Positions 1 to 9,353 are shown, numbered from the stretch's first letter. The stretch: DNA of 35,891 bases from Kofleriaceae bacterium (GCA_022842285.1 JALHPV010000039.1:1-35891), one strand, 5' to 3'. Program-made: numbers and translations. The notes: generated by a model not told the origin, from the sequence alone.

Positions 1-235
1 CCCGCGTCCCTGCGTCCTGGAACGACCAGTCCTGGTTCGGCCCCGGGCGAGAGATGGTGACCTGCGTGCCGTCGGACAGCGTCCACGCGAGGGCGGTGAT
101 CGTGTCCGCGTCCACGCCGGACAGCAGCGCACGGTCGACGACGGTCGGAGCCCGCGGAGCATCGGTGACTACGATCGCGGCCAGCGCGATCGCGACGACC
201 GCGAGACCGGCGAGCACGAGGCGCGAGCCGGTCAC
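1..235 (-). CDS. DUF4340-like protein, N-terminal part (cut by window edge)
   Basis: The gene runs off the left edge; only about the first 78 residues are visible. A GTG start at 235-233 overlaps the TGA of the permease-GldG gene (GTGA), so translation is probably coupled. The visible part has one hydrophobic N-terminal segment (VLAGLAVVAIALAAIVV) followed by a soluble stretch with ITALAWTLSDGTQVTI and a W-S-F pattern, as in DUF4340 proteins, which usually follow GldG-type auxiliary ABC genes. Family assignment therefore rests on position plus a short match. It is probably a membrane-anchored periplasmic partner of the exporter encoded just upstream. GTG is chosen because no ATG lies near and the overlap is typical of this operon. 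Confidence 0.6.
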   Translation of the reverse strand, partial: MTGSRLVLAGLAVVAIALAAIVVTDAPRAPTVVDRALLSGVDADTITALAWTLSDGTQVTISRPGPNQDWSFQDAGTR

Positions 236-2574
236 TCCGACCTCCGCAGCCGCCGGCGGCGCACGAGCAGCACGAGCCCCCCGCCGACGGTCCACGCGAG
301 GGGGATGAGGCCTGCACACAGGATGACGATCGCGCTGCGGTCGCCCGCCGACAGGACGAGGCGAACCTGTTCCGGGGCGTGCCCGCGGCCGGGCGCGGTG
401 TCGAGCGCGCCGCCCGCGAAGCGCACCGCACGCAACAGCCAGAGGTCACCCGCCGACGCACCGCCGCCGAGCACCGCCCCGGATAGCGACTCCGCGGACC
501 CGAGCGCGACGACCCGCCCCGAGCGTCCGAGCGCCGCCAACGCGACTGGACCGGCGAGGTCATCGACGTCCTGCTTCGGTGTCTGGACGAGGTCCAGCTC
601 GCCCCAGCTCGTCCGGCTCGCGGACACGAGGGGCCCCGCCCCACGCTGCACGACGACGGCGCGCGGCTGGTACCAGACGATGGCGCGCGCCCGCGGGAAG
701 CCCATGTTGATCGGGTGCGAGGCGTAGCCGTCGACGACGTACAGCGCTCCCGGGACATCGCGCATCGCGAGCGTACGATCGACCACGATCGCATCGCTGA
801 GGCCGAGTCCATCTGCGGCCAGGACCCCGCCGAGCCCCGTGCCCGCGAGCGCGCCGGTAGTCGGCACCGGTCGACTGGCCGCGGCGACGACGAGCGCTCC
901 GCCAGCCTGCACGTACGACTGGATCGCGAGCGCACGCTCGGGAGCGAGGGGACTCAGCGGCCCCGCGACGAGCACCACGCGACACGTGCGGGGAATGTCG
1001 GGCTCCGCCGAGAGGACCCGCACGAGCATGCCGTCTCCGCGCAAGCGCGCCGCGACCGTCGTCCAGTCGGCACCGTTCGGGTCAACCTCCTCGAGCGAGA
1101 GCTCACCGTTGTCGATCGTCGCGCAGACCTCGAAGTCCTCGACGCGCGTGAGCGTCACGAGCGCCCCCACGAGCGCTTGCTCGATCGCGAGGCTCTCGAC
1201 CGTCGGCGCGTCGCCAGGACCTCGCGCGATGCTCGCGATGGCGAGGAGGTCGACAACGCGGCGACGCTCGCCCACCTCCACGATGACCGCCCCTCCGGCG
1301 GCCAGATCCGTCGGCGTCAGGCCGGCCGCGCGCGCGATCGCCGCGAGCCCACCCGGCGCCTCCGCCGGATCGACGTGCTTCATCTGGATCGGCGCGATCT
1401 CGCGCATGCGCTGTGCGACGCGGTCGACCTCCTCGTACACGACCCCGACGCCGGCGAGCGTGGGGCGCACGATCGTGAATCGCAGGGGGCGTCCCGAGGC
1501 CGCCGCGACGGCGAGCGCCTCCGAGGTCGCTGGATCGAGCGTGTTGCGCGCGCGATCGCTCACATCCCAGCGCAGCGGATGCCGCAGCGCGAGGATGCCG
1601 AGCAGCACCGCGATCACGGCCAGCACGATCGTGCTCCCGAGCCGCGTGCGGACCTCGGATGCGCGACGGCGGCCAAGGCCGGCGAGCGCGATGGCCAGCG
1701 AGAGGCCCGTGACCGCGAGTCCGCCGAGCAGCGCGGCCGCACTCGCCGTGACCTCGCCGCGCGCGAACGCCATGGCCGTCCCCCGCAGGGACAGCGCGCC
1801 GAACGCCGACGCGAGCGTGGGATGCTCCGTCGCGAGGCCGGGCCACAGCGCGGGGACCTCACCGACGAGCAGGAAGCCGAGCAGCAGCGCGAACGCGAGG
1901 CCACCGGCGACGAGCAACGAGCTGGTCGCCGCACTCGCGGCGATCGCCCACGCGAGCAAGGCGGCCCCGATCGCGATCGCCCCCACGTATCCGCTCACGA
2001 TGGCCCCGACGTCCCAGCCGGTGGCGTCGGCGCGATAGATCGCGACGACGGCGAGATATGCGAGCGTCGGGATCCAGAGGAGCGCATACACGACGGTCGC
2101 CGCGAGCCACTTCCCGATGACGGCGTTCGCCTCGCTCACCTGCGCCGTGAGCAAGAGCTCCCACGTTCCGGCCCGCCGATCTTCGGCGATGGCGCGCATG
2201 CCCAGGAGCGCGAGCACGGCGAGCCCGAGGACCCACGTGAGCAGCGAACCGCCGAGCTGGCCCTCGAGCAAGGCACCGACCGGCGCGGGTCGCTGTGGAT
2301 CCGACAGGGCGCTGACGAGCGCGGCGAACGCGATTCCCTGCACGGCGAGGAAGCCCCCGCCGAGCACGTAGAGGAGCGGCGCCCGCACGAGCGCATGCAG
2401 CTCGCGGCGCGTCACCCAGTATGTCGCCCCGAGGGCGCGACGACGTCGCACCGTCACGGTCGGGGGCTCGCGGCGAGCGGGCTCCGCCGGGGACGGGGCC
2501 TCCCCCTTCCCGCCTCCGCGCACCGTCTTCTGCTCGGAGCGCTCCACGACCGTATCGTCCGGCACCTCGCTCAT
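232..2574 (-). CDS. ABC-2 type permease fused to GldG-like auxiliary domain
   Basis: A 780-residue membrane protein. After a charged N-terminus, six or so hydrophobic segments (roughly residues 60-330) match an ABC-2/GldF-type permease, including the EDRRAGTWELLLTAQVS loop typical of that family. The C-terminal half (about 340-750) is a soluble extracytoplasmic region resembling the GldG/IFT52-like auxiliary domain, closed by a last membrane helix and an Arg-rich tail. In Bacteroidetes GldF and GldG are separate proteins; here they form one chain. The ATG at 2574 is preferred over upstream starts because it forms an ATGA overlap with the ATPase stop and the upstream in-frame sequence is Arg-rich shadow. 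With the ATPase it should form an exporter; the substrate is unknown. Confidence 0.85.
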   Translation of the reverse strand: MSEVPDDTVVERSEQKTVRGGGKGEAPSPAEPARREPPTVTVRRRRALGATYWVTRRELHALVRAPLLYVLGGGFLAVQGIAFAALVSALSDPQRPAPVGALLEGQLGGSLLTWVLGLAVLALLGMRAIAEDRRAGTWELLLTAQVSEANAVIGKWLAATVVYALLWIPTLAYLAVVAIYRADATGWDVGAIVSGYVGAIAIGAALLAWAIAASAATSSLLVAGGLAFALLLGFLLVGEVPALWPGLATEHPTLASAFGALSLRGTAMAFARGEVTASAAALLGGLAVTGLSLAIALAGLGRRRASEVRTRLGSTIVLAVIAVLLGILALRHPLRWDVSDRARNTLDPATSEALAVAAASGRPLRFTIVRPTLAGVGVVYEEVDRVAQRMREIAPIQMKHVDPAEAPGGLAAIARAAGLTPTDLAAGGAVIVEVGERRRVVDLLAIASIARGPGDAPTVESLAIEQALVGALVTLTRVEDFEVCATIDNGELSLEEVDPNGADWTTVAARLRGDGMLVRVLSAEPDIPRTCRVVLVAGPLSPLAPERALAIQSYVQAGGALVVAAASRPVPTTGALAGTGLGGVLAADGLGLSDAIVVDRTLAMRDVPGALYVVDGYASHPINMGFPRARAIVWYQPRAVVVQRGAGPLVSASRTSWGELDLVQTPKQDVDDLAGPVALAALGRSGRVVALGSAESLSGAVLGGGASAGDLWLLRAVRFAGGALDTAPGRGHAPEQVRLVLSAGDRSAIVILCAGLIPLAWTVGGGLVLLVRRRRLRRSE

Positions 2575-3302
2575 GCGGCCTCGGGGGCACGTGAGGGCTC
2601 GTCGAGGAGCGCGACCACGGCCTCGTCGAGGGTCTCGCAGCCGGTGCGCGTGAGCAGGGCGTCGGGCGTATCGCACGCGACGAGGACCCCGTTGCGCAGG
2701 ACGGCCACCCGGTCAGCGAGCGCGCGCAGATCGGACACGGCGTGACTCGACACGAGGACGGCCCGGTTCGACGCGATGGCGCGCAGGTGCGCACGCAGCT
2801 CCTTCACCTGGATCGGATCCATCCCGCTCGTCGGCTCGTCGAGAATGAGGAGCGGCGGATCGCCGAGCAGGGCGTCCGCGAGCCCGACCCGCTGACGAAA
2901 GCCCTTCGACAGGTTGCCGATGCGACGCGGCAGGACGTCGGTGATCGCGGCCACCATGGCCGCATGGTCGACATCGGCCCGGGGCTTCGCGCAGCCCTTC
3001 TGCTGGGCGCGCAGGACGAGGTGCTCGCGCACCGTCAGCTCGAGCGGCGCGGGCGCGTGCTCCGGCAAGTAGCCGAGGCGAGCTTGAGCCGCCCCGCGCG
3101 CATTTGCCATCGCGATCCCATCCACCGTGACGGTGCCGCCATCGGGATCGAGGAACCCGGTCGCGATGCGCAGGAGCGTGGTCTTGCCCGCCCCATTGCG
3201 CCCGACGAGCAGCACTGCCTCGCCGGCTGGCACCTCGAAGCCGACGGAGCGCAACACGCGGCGCGTTCCGTAGCTCTTCACGATCCCGCGCAGAGCGAGC
3301 AT
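2571..3302 (-). CDS. ABC transporter ATP-binding protein, GldA-like
   Basis: A 243-residue cytoplasmic ATPase subunit. Walker A is GRNGAGKTT (residues 34-42), the Q-loop position reads YLPEHAP, the signature is NLSKGFRQRVGLA, Walker B is LLILDEPTSGMD and the H-loop is VSSH. The YLPE loop and the 'SGMDP' continuation fit ATPases that pair with ABC-2 permeases (GldA, NatA, CcmA-like). It starts 9 bases after the histidine kinase ends and overlaps the permease gene by 4 bases, so it is the energising subunit of that exporter. Nothing is missing from the nucleotide-binding motifs. Confidence 0.92.
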   Translation of the reverse strand: MLALRGIVKSYGTRRVLRSVGFEVPAGEAVLLVGRNGAGKTTLLRIATGFLDPDGGTVTVDGIAMANARGAAQARLGYLPEHAPAPLELTVREHLVLRAQQKGCAKPRADVDHAAMVAAITDVLPRRIGNLSKGFRQRVGLADALLGDPPLLILDEPTSGMDPIQVKELRAHLRAIASNRAVLVSSHAVSDLRALADRVAVLRNGVLVACDTPDALLTRTGCETLDEAVVALLDEPSRAPEAA

Positions 3303-3311
3303 GCCGGTGAG

Positions 3312-5177
3312 TCAATCGGCTTCGGTGGAGGGACGCTGGCTCGGCATGCGGATGACGAACGTCGTTCCCGTGGGACCGGTGTCGCAGCGGATGGTGCCGC
3401 GGTGATCCTCGACGATGCGCTTCACGATCGCGAGCCCAAGGCCCGTGCCGCCCTTGCGTCCGGTGGCGAAGAGCTCGAACAGGCGCGCGTGCACCGCCGC
3501 CGGAATGCCAGGGCCGGTGTCCTTCACCGACCACACGAGCTCGTTGCCTTCCTTGTCGACGGTCACGCGCAGCTTGCCGCCGGTCGGCATCGCCTCGACC
3601 GCGTTGCTCGTCAGGTTGTGGAAGACGCGCATGAACTTCTGCTCGTCGAAGTACGCGATACCGTCGTAGTGAGCCTCGACCGCGAAGTCGATGCCGCGGC
3701 CGGCGACGGCCGCCCCGAGCTGCGTCGTGAGCTCCTCGGTGAACTTGTTCACGTAGACCTTGCGCGTAACGAGGTCGGTGTCGCCGCGCGCGAAGGCGAC
3801 GACTTCGCGGGTCATGCCGGCGAGGAGATCGAACTGTCGCTGGATCTGGTCGACGTACTTCTCGCGCTGCTCCGCCTCGTCGGACGACGCCATCAGCTGC
3901 GCGTAGCCCGAGATGATCGTCATCGGCGTCTTCAGATCGTGGAGCAGACCGGCGAGCATCCGCCCGATCGACGCGAGTCGATCACGGTTACCCGCCTCGC
4001 TCCGGCGCTGCGCGAGACCGATCGCATTCGCGGTCTGGGCGGCGATGAGCACGAGCAGCTTGAGATCCTCGTCGTTCCACTTGCCGTCGCCATCGCGGGC
4101 CGCGCGACGCTGGTCGATGATCTCGATGCCACCGATGACCTGATCGCCCTCGACGAGCGGCGCGATCAGGAGGTGCTGCGGGCGCACGCCGGCTTCCTTC
4201 GCGACCTCCGCCGCGTGGCGCGGATCATTCGTCGGATCGTCGATGACGAGCGGGGTGCGATGCGCGATGGACCAGCCGAGGAGGCCCGTGCCGTGTGGCA
4301 GGGTGCGCTCGATCAGCTTCGGCGCGGCCGGGCCCTGCACGGTGCGGAAGCGCAGCGCACCATCGGGTTCGACGAGCGCGATCGACCCGGCGCCCCCGCC
4401 GAGTACGGTGATCGCCTGCGCGAGGATGCGCGACAGCAGGTCATCGAGATCGAGGGCCTGGGCCGACTCCTTCTCGACCTCGTAGAGCGCGTTCAGCTCG
4501 CGGTTGCGGCGATCGAGGTCACGGCGCGCGCGGGACAGCTCCTGGTTCTGCTCGACGATCGAGTGGTAGAGGCGCGCATTCTCGATCGCGATGGCCGCCT
4601 GTGCACCGAGGGCGAGCAAGAGCTCCTCGTCGGCATGCGTGAATACGCCCTCCGACTTGTTCAGCACCTGCACGACGCCGACGAGCGGCCCCTGCGCCCC
4701 CAGCATCGGCACGCACAGGATCGAGCGCGTGCGGAAGCCGCTCTTCAGATCCACGGACGGCTGGAAGCGCTGATCGGCGTACGCGTCCGGGATGTTCACG
4801 ATCTCGCGCGTCTCCGCGACCCACCCCGCGATGCCCTCGCCGACCTCGAGCCGGATCTCGACGCGCTCGCCCCCCTGCACGACCTTGGACCAGAGCGAGC
4901 GACCGCTGTCGGTGAGGAGGTACAGCGTCGCGCGCTCGGCCTCCATGAGCTCGCGCACCTTGGCCATGATGAGGGCCAGCAGCGAGTCGAGGTCCGTGGA
5001 CTCGGTCAGCGCGCGCGAGACCTCCTGGACGAGCGCGACCTTCTTCTGTTCGCGCCGGAGGGACTCCTCGAGGGTGCGCATGGCCTGGGACGGCGCGGCC
5101 TCACCCGCCTCGCCCACGGGCTCGGCTTCGCGCCCCCGTTCGGCGACGCTCGTGGCCAGCCCCGTGCCGTCCGACAT
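3312..5177 (-). CDS. GAF-GAF sensor histidine kinase
   Basis: A 621-residue soluble kinase with no membrane segment. Order: short coiled coil, GAF domain (about 55-200), coiled coil, second GAF (about 230-380), HisKA dimerisation domain with phospho-acceptor His in LLHDLKTPM, and HATPase_c with N-box HNLTSNAVEAM, G1 box DTGPGIP and G2 box GTGLGLAIVKRI. It should sense a cytoplasmic ligand or redox state and pass phosphate to an unidentified response regulator; none is adjacent. The ATG at 5177 is preferred to a TTG six codons earlier. It sits 9 bases upstream of the ABC ATPase, so kinase and exporter are probably co-transcribed, which hints that it controls or is served by that transporter (inference). 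Confidence 0.9.
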   Translation of the reverse strand: MSDGTGLATSVAERGREAEPVGEAGEAAPSQAMRTLEESLRREQKKVALVQEVSRALTESTDLDSLLALIMAKVRELMEAERATLYLLTDSGRSLWSKVVQGGERVEIRLEVGEGIAGWVAETREIVNIPDAYADQRFQPSVDLKSGFRTRSILCVPMLGAQGPLVGVVQVLNKSEGVFTHADEELLLALGAQAAIAIENARLYHSIVEQNQELSRARRDLDRRNRELNALYEVEKESAQALDLDDLLSRILAQAITVLGGGAGSIALVEPDGALRFRTVQGPAAPKLIERTLPHGTGLLGWSIAHRTPLVIDDPTNDPRHAAEVAKEAGVRPQHLLIAPLVEGDQVIGGIEIIDQRRAARDGDGKWNDEDLKLLVLIAAQTANAIGLAQRRSEAGNRDRLASIGRMLAGLLHDLKTPMTIISGYAQLMASSDEAEQREKYVDQIQRQFDLLAGMTREVVAFARGDTDLVTRKVYVNKFTEELTTQLGAAVAGRGIDFAVEAHYDGIAYFDEQKFMRVFHNLTSNAVEAMPTGGKLRVTVDKEGNELVWSVKDTGPGIPAAVHARLFELFATGRKGGTGLGLAIVKRIVEDHRGTIRCDTGPTGTTFVIRMPSQRPSTEAD

Positions 5178-5212
5178 GTGCGCATCGTACCCCAACGGGG
5201 GGGCGCAGCGGA

Positions 5213-6514
5213 TCAGTCCATGCCGCGGCGGCGCAGGTCGTCCTCGTCGAGTCCCTCGAGGTGCCCGATCTCGTGGAGCAGCGTGTCGCGAATCTGTTCG
5301 GACAGCTCCGCGCGCGTGCGCACGGCCCGCCCCAGGTTCTTGCGGTACAGGACGATCGAAGGGGCCTCGTCACCGTGTCCCCCCGTGGGGACATGGCCGT
5401 GGATCCCCGCGCCGACGGGCCCGCGGTAGAGCCCGAGGATCGTCGGCGGAAACGGCGGCGTGACCGCCGAGAGATCCGCGGGATCGGGCAGGTCGGCGAC
5501 CTCGATGGCCACCGCCCGCACGCGCGCCGCCCGGTCGGCCGGCAGCGCCGCGATGATGCTCTCGATCTCGGCGCGGAACTCGTCGACCGGGATGAGGACC
5601 GGAGCATAGAGCTCGTCGGGGGCGAGCTCGATCGCGGTCGCGAGCTCCTGCTGCGCGCTGACCTCGTCGCCGAGCTGCTCGAGTGTCAGGCCGTAGAGCT
5701 GATGCGTGTAGGGGTCCTCCGGCTGCAACGCGAGGGCGCGCACGAAGGTCGACTTCGCATCGGTGAACCGCGAGAGGTCGAACAGCGCCACGCCGCGTTC
5801 GTGCAGCGCATCGCCGCGGTTCGGCGCGAGCGTGAGGGCTGCGTCGATCCGCGTGAGCGCTTCGTCGCTACGACCGAGATCGTTCAGCGCCTGCGCCTCG
5901 AGGATCGCGAGGTCGGCCGCGAGGGGCGACGCCTTCAGATCGCGTCGCCGCCGCTGCGTGACGCGCCGGGTACCGCGCTGCGCGAGCTCGAGCCCGAGGC
6001 GCAACGAGTCGCGCCCCCGGTCCCCCTTGCCGTTGATGTAGAAGTCGGCCACGGCACGCAGCGTCTCCGGATCGTCGGGATCGAGGGCGAGCGCGAGCTG
6101 ATACGCGACCTGGGCATCCGGGTCGCGACCGAGCCCGGCCAGGGCCGCGCCCCGGAGGTGATGCGCTTCGACGGACGTGGGCGCGAGGTCCGACGCGCGA
6201 TCCGCACACGTCCATGCGGACGCGTACGCCCCCTTCACGATCTCCTTGTTCGCGGCATCGAGGAGCACGGACAGGAGCTCATCGTCGTCATCCGGCATCG
6301 CGGCGACGGGACACTCGACGACCGGCTCCTCGCGGTGCGGGCGAAGCACGGTGGCTTCCTCGTGGGAGGCCACCTTCTGCTTCGACTCGGTCGGCAGGTT
6401 CGTCGTGGCCCGCGCCGCTTCTCCCGGTGCCGGCGCCGGCGCGGCGATGGGCTCGCGACGCTCGCTACATCCCGCGAGCACGCTCACGAGCACCAGGCCC
6501 CCGACCAGCCGCAT
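5213..6514 (-). CDS. TPR lipoprotein with C-terminal zincin-type metallopeptidase domain
   Basis: 433 residues. The start MRLVGGLVLVSVLAGC is a lipoprotein signal with lipobox LAGC. After a Pro/Ala linker come several tetratricopeptide repeats (about 75-310) with the spaced A, G, Y/L, A, P pattern (LDPDDPETLRAVADFY, LAPNRGDALHERG, LQPEDPYTHQLYG). The last ~110 residues match the small 'zincin_1' metallopeptidase family, ending in HEIGHLEGLDEDDLRRRG, with the HExxH zinc site and the Asp-rich follow-up of that family. Such domains are usually free proteins of about 120 residues, so a lipid-anchored TPR fusion is uncommon. The gene ends 35 bases before the histidine kinase gene and may share its transcript. 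ATG 6514 is chosen because the signal peptide begins there. Confidence 0.82.
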   Translation of the reverse strand: MRLVGGLVLVSVLAGCSERREPIAAPAPAPGEAARATTNLPTESKQKVASHEEATVLRPHREEPVVECPVAAMPDDDDELLSVLLDAANKEIVKGAYASAWTCADRASDLAPTSVEAHHLRGAALAGLGRDPDAQVAYQLALALDPDDPETLRAVADFYINGKGDRGRDSLRLGLELAQRGTRRVTQRRRRDLKASPLAADLAILEAQALNDLGRSDEALTRIDAALTLAPNRGDALHERGVALFDLSRFTDAKSTFVRALALQPEDPYTHQLYGLTLEQLGDEVSAQQELATAIELAPDELYAPVLIPVDEFRAEIESIIAALPADRAARVRAVAIEVADLPDPADLSAVTPPFPPTILGLYRGPVGAGIHGHVPTGGHGDEAPSIVLYRKNLGRAVRTRAELSEQIRDTLLHEIGHLEGLDEDDLRRRGMD

Positions 6515-6686
6515 CGCCCACAGGATAACAGCGCCGCATGGGCGGTGCGACCTTCGTTCCAGCGGGTGGTACGGAAGGGGTTCTATAGCCAGGACCGGGC
6601 CCGGCCCGCGGTCCGACCGCAGAGCGAGGGCGATGATCGTGGGTCGCGTGACGGATTTGGGGGGGAGGCCGCACCAAGCCCGGACG
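6515..6686. promoter_or_regulatory. Divergent intergenic region between the TPR-zincin and VWA lipoprotein genes
   Basis: These 172 bases separate two genes that point away from each other, so both promoters should lie here. I could not assign -35/-10 boxes with confidence. The placement rests on gene orientation only. Confidence 0.4.
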
Positions 6687-8045
6687 ATGCGTACATCGAT
6701 CTGCCTCCTCCTCGTGGCCACTGCCTGTTCGGAGACCTCGGACCCGCCGATCGGATCGGTCGAGCTCCAGGAGGTCGTCGAGATGACGGCCTTGCCGAAT
6801 CCCGATCTCGACATCCTGTTCGTCATCGACAACTCGGGCTCGATGCTCGAGGAGCAGGCGCAGCTCGTGGCGAGCTTCCCGCGGATGATGGACGTGCTGG
6901 GCGAGCTCGAGGGCGGCGTGCCGAACCTGCACGTCGCCGTCGTCACCTCGGACCTCGGGGCGGCCACGCTGGCCGATCCAGCGGGGGGCATGCCCGGCAT
7001 CCACGGTTGCGCCCACGCGGGCGACGCCGGTCGCTTTCACACCGGCGCGCTCTCGTTGTCCGAGCCCTACCTGATCGATGTCGATGACGGCCAGGGCGGC
7101 CGAACGCGCAACTACGAGGGCACGCTCCGCGATGCCTTCTCCGAGCTCGCGAACGTCGGGGGATCGGGGTGCGGCTTCGAGCAGCACCTCGGGGCGATGC
7201 AGCGCGCGCTCACCGAGCCCGGCAACGGCGCCTTCCTCCGCCAGGACGCGAATCTCGCCGTGATCTTCCTCGCCGACGAGGACGACTGCACGCTCGCGAC
7301 GGACGACGTGTTCGCCGAGACCAACGCGACGCTGGGGGTGCGCGAGAGCTTCCGCTGCACGCGCTTCGGCCTCACGTGCGATCAAGACGTGAACGAGCCC
7401 GGCGCGAAGACGAACTGCGTGCCGAAGGCTGATTCGCCGTTCGTCGCCGACACCCAGCCGTTCATCGACAGCCTGCTCGCCCTCAAGGAGGATCCGCGGC
7501 AGGTGATGGTCGCGGCCATCATCGGTCCGTCCGATCCGGTCGTGGTCGAGATGCGTCCGCCTCCCTCGAGCACGGACCCCATCCCGACCCTCGCGGCGAG
7601 CTGTACCGTCAGCATCGCGCCGACCGACGACACCGCCGCGGGACTCTCGACGGCGCAACCCGCAGTCCGGATCGCGGCCTTCGCGAACGCCTTCGAGGAC
7701 CGCAGCTTCGTCTCGACGATCTGCGCCGCGGACCTCTCGCAGGGGCTCATCGGCGTCGGGGCCACGGCCAAGAAGCTGGTCGGCGATCCGTGCATCGACA
7801 CGTCTGCCCTCGCCGACGCGTCGCCCGCGCCGGGCACCCAGCCGACCTGCGAGGTGGTGGACATCGCCGGGAACATCGAGACCACCCTGCCCGCCTGCGC
7901 CGACGGGGGCGGTGACTGCTACGAGCTCGTGCGCGACGCGACGGCATGTCCGCGCCAGGCGGAGAACCTCCGGGTGGTGCTCCGCCGTCGCACGGCAGCG
8001 ACCGCGGAGACGTGGACCCACGTGCGCTGCTTGCCGCGTCAGTAG
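6687..8045 (+). CDS. Von Willebrand factor A domain lipoprotein
   Basis: 452 residues. A short signal (MRTSICLLLVATAC) precedes the likely lipid-anchored Cys; the lipobox is weak (ATAC). The VWA domain begins near residue 35 with LDILFVIDNSGSM, giving the D-x-S-x-S MIDAS motif that binds a divalent metal and mediates adhesion or protein contacts. Later conserved pieces include VAVVTSDLG, NLAVIFLADEDDC and ALKEDPRQVMVAAIIG. There are many Cys residues in the second half, suggesting periplasmic or surface disulfides. Similar VWA lipoproteins of unknown role are common in myxobacteria. The upstream in-frame start MIVGRV would add 18 residues in front of the signal and is less likely. It overlaps the convergent glycine-rich gene by 7 bases at the stops. 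Confidence 0.85.
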   Translation: MRTSICLLLVATACSETSDPPIGSVELQEVVEMTALPNPDLDILFVIDNSGSMLEEQAQLVASFPRMMDVLGELEGGVPNLHVAVVTSDLGAATLADPAGGMPGIHGCAHAGDAGRFHTGALSLSEPYLIDVDDGQGGRTRNYEGTLRDAFSELANVGGSGCGFEQHLGAMQRALTEPGNGAFLRQDANLAVIFLADEDDCTLATDDVFAETNATLGVRESFRCTRFGLTCDQDVNEPGAKTNCVPKADSPFVADTQPFIDSLLALKEDPRQVMVAAIIGPSDPVVVEMRPPPSSTDPIPTLAASCTVSIAPTDDTAAGLSTAQPAVRIAAFANAFEDRSFVSTICAADLSQGLIGVGATAKKLVGDPCIDTSALADASPAPGTQPTCEVVDIAGNIETTLPACADGGGDCYELVRDATACPRQAENLRVVLRRRTAATAETWTHVRCLPRQ

Positions 8046-9292
8046 TGGTCGTAGACGGCCGGCGGGCTCGCCGGCACGATCGGTTGGATGCCGACCGGGG
8101 TGCGGACGATGATCCAGCCAACGGCGCCGCCGCCCCCGCCGCCGTTCGTCACGTCCTGGCCGTCGCCCGGCGCCGTCGTGTTGGCGCCGCCCGCGCCGCC
8201 GCGCCCCCCGATACTGCCGCCGCCCATGCCTCCGAGCGCGACGGTGGTGTCGTCACGACCATCCTCGCCGGGGACGCCGGCCGCGGCTGACATCGCGCCC
8301 GCACTACCGCCCCCACCATTCGCCGTCAGGATCGCCCCCGTACTGAACGTCAGCCCCGCGGCCATGACCACCAGCGTACCGCCCGCGCCGCCGCCCGCCC
8401 CCGACAACGAGCTCACGGGACATGGGGGAGCAGCCGGGCCCCCGCCGCCGTTCACCTCGATCCGCCCCGTGAGCGAGACGGCTCCACGCGCGACCAGCAC
8501 GAGCGCGCCGCCGCCCCCGCCGCCAAACGTGGGAGCCGGGCAGCCGTTGCGCATCGTATGCGTGCCGCCCGCGCCGCCGCCGCGGAGCACCATCGTGGCG
8601 AGGGCCACGCCGCCCAGGCCCCCCGGGGCCGGGCCCGACGTGCCGCCCGCCGCGCCCATCGTGCCGTTGCCGCCGCCGCCGCCGCCGCTATCGTCCGGAC
8701 CATCCGTGATGCCGGCGAGGCCCGCACCCGCACCGAGCATGGCGTTGCCGCCCGGTCCTGATGCTCCCAACCGGGCGCTCGCATTGATGACCCCAGCCAC
8801 GCTGATGTCGCCCGCCGCCACGATGACGAGCGGCCGCGTGCCCGTGACCCGGATCTCGGCTCCGGGCATGATCTGAAGCGAACCGACCTGGATGACGGCG
8901 AGCTCCGGCCCGTCGCTGTCCAGCTGAGGCGTCGCGACGACCTCGATCTCCGACGAGGACGAGGAGAGCATCGTGGTGTCGACCGTGACGTCGGTCGCGA
9001 CCACCCAGGCGACGGTGCCGCCCTCCTGAAACGCGGGCGGCAGATAGGGCGCGAGCGGCAACCCGGTGCCATCCGGCGCCGCGTCGGGCATCTCGGCGTC
9101 GAGCAGCTCGTCGCCGCTGTCAGCCATGGCGGCGTCGATCACGTCATCGCCGTCACTCTCGTCGACGCAGATCTCGTTCACGCAGGTGAAGGGCGCAGGG
9201 CAATCACCGTCGGGGTTGCAGGGCGCACCCGGGGCTGGACGGGGTGAGTAACACCCCGCGACCATCACTGCGATCACGCCCAGGCCCCGCAT
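8039..9292 (-). CDS. Glycine-rich lipoprotein
   Basis: 417 residues. The signal MRGLGVIAVMVAGC has lipobox VAGC. Then comes a Cys-rich segment (CNPDGDCPAPFTCVNEIC), an Asp/Ala-rich linker, a beta-rich region (about 95-185; GAEIRVTGTRPLVIVAAGDISVAG is the sort of repeat seen in right-handed beta-solenoids), and a long region of Gly runs (up to six Gly) broken by short hydrophobic strands such as ALVLVARGAVSLTGRIEVNG and LVVMAAGLTF. This looks like an envelope or surface protein of the glycine-rich type seen repeatedly in myxobacteria; no enzyme motif is visible. Gly codons make the other strand look Pro-rich, which is a shadow. Function unknown. Confidence 0.8.
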   Translation of the reverse strand: MRGLGVIAVMVAGCYSPRPAPGAPCNPDGDCPAPFTCVNEICVDESDGDDVIDAAMADSGDELLDAEMPDAAPDGTGLPLAPYLPPAFQEGGTVAWVVATDVTVDTTMLSSSSSEIEVVATPQLDSDGPELAVIQVGSLQIMPGAEIRVTGTRPLVIVAAGDISVAGVINASARLGASGPGGNAMLGAGAGLAGITDGPDDSGGGGGGNGTMGAAGGTSGPAPGGLGGVALATMVLRGGGAGGTHTMRNGCPAPTFGGGGGGALVLVARGAVSLTGRIEVNGGGGPAAPPCPVSSLSGAGGGAGGTLVVMAAGLTFSTGAILTANGGGGSAGAMSAAAGVPGEDGRDDTTVALGGMGGGSIGGRGGAGGANTTAPGDGQDVTNGGGGGGAVGWIIVRTPVGIQPIVPASPPAVYDHY

Positions 9293-9353
9293 CGGCGGCT
9301 CGAGTGTACCGCGTCAGGCTGCGGAACCAGGAGACGAACGCCCGCCCTACGCG

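Noticed and set aside
715-5429. Long open frames on the plus strand (715-2745 and 2742-5429)
   Set aside because: Arg/Asp/His-rich, without domains; they mirror the ABC exporter and kinase genes on the other strand, as expected in GC-rich DNA.
6465-8021. 518-codon frame on the minus strand
   Set aside because: Antisense shadow of the VWA lipoprotein gene; no family motif or signal.
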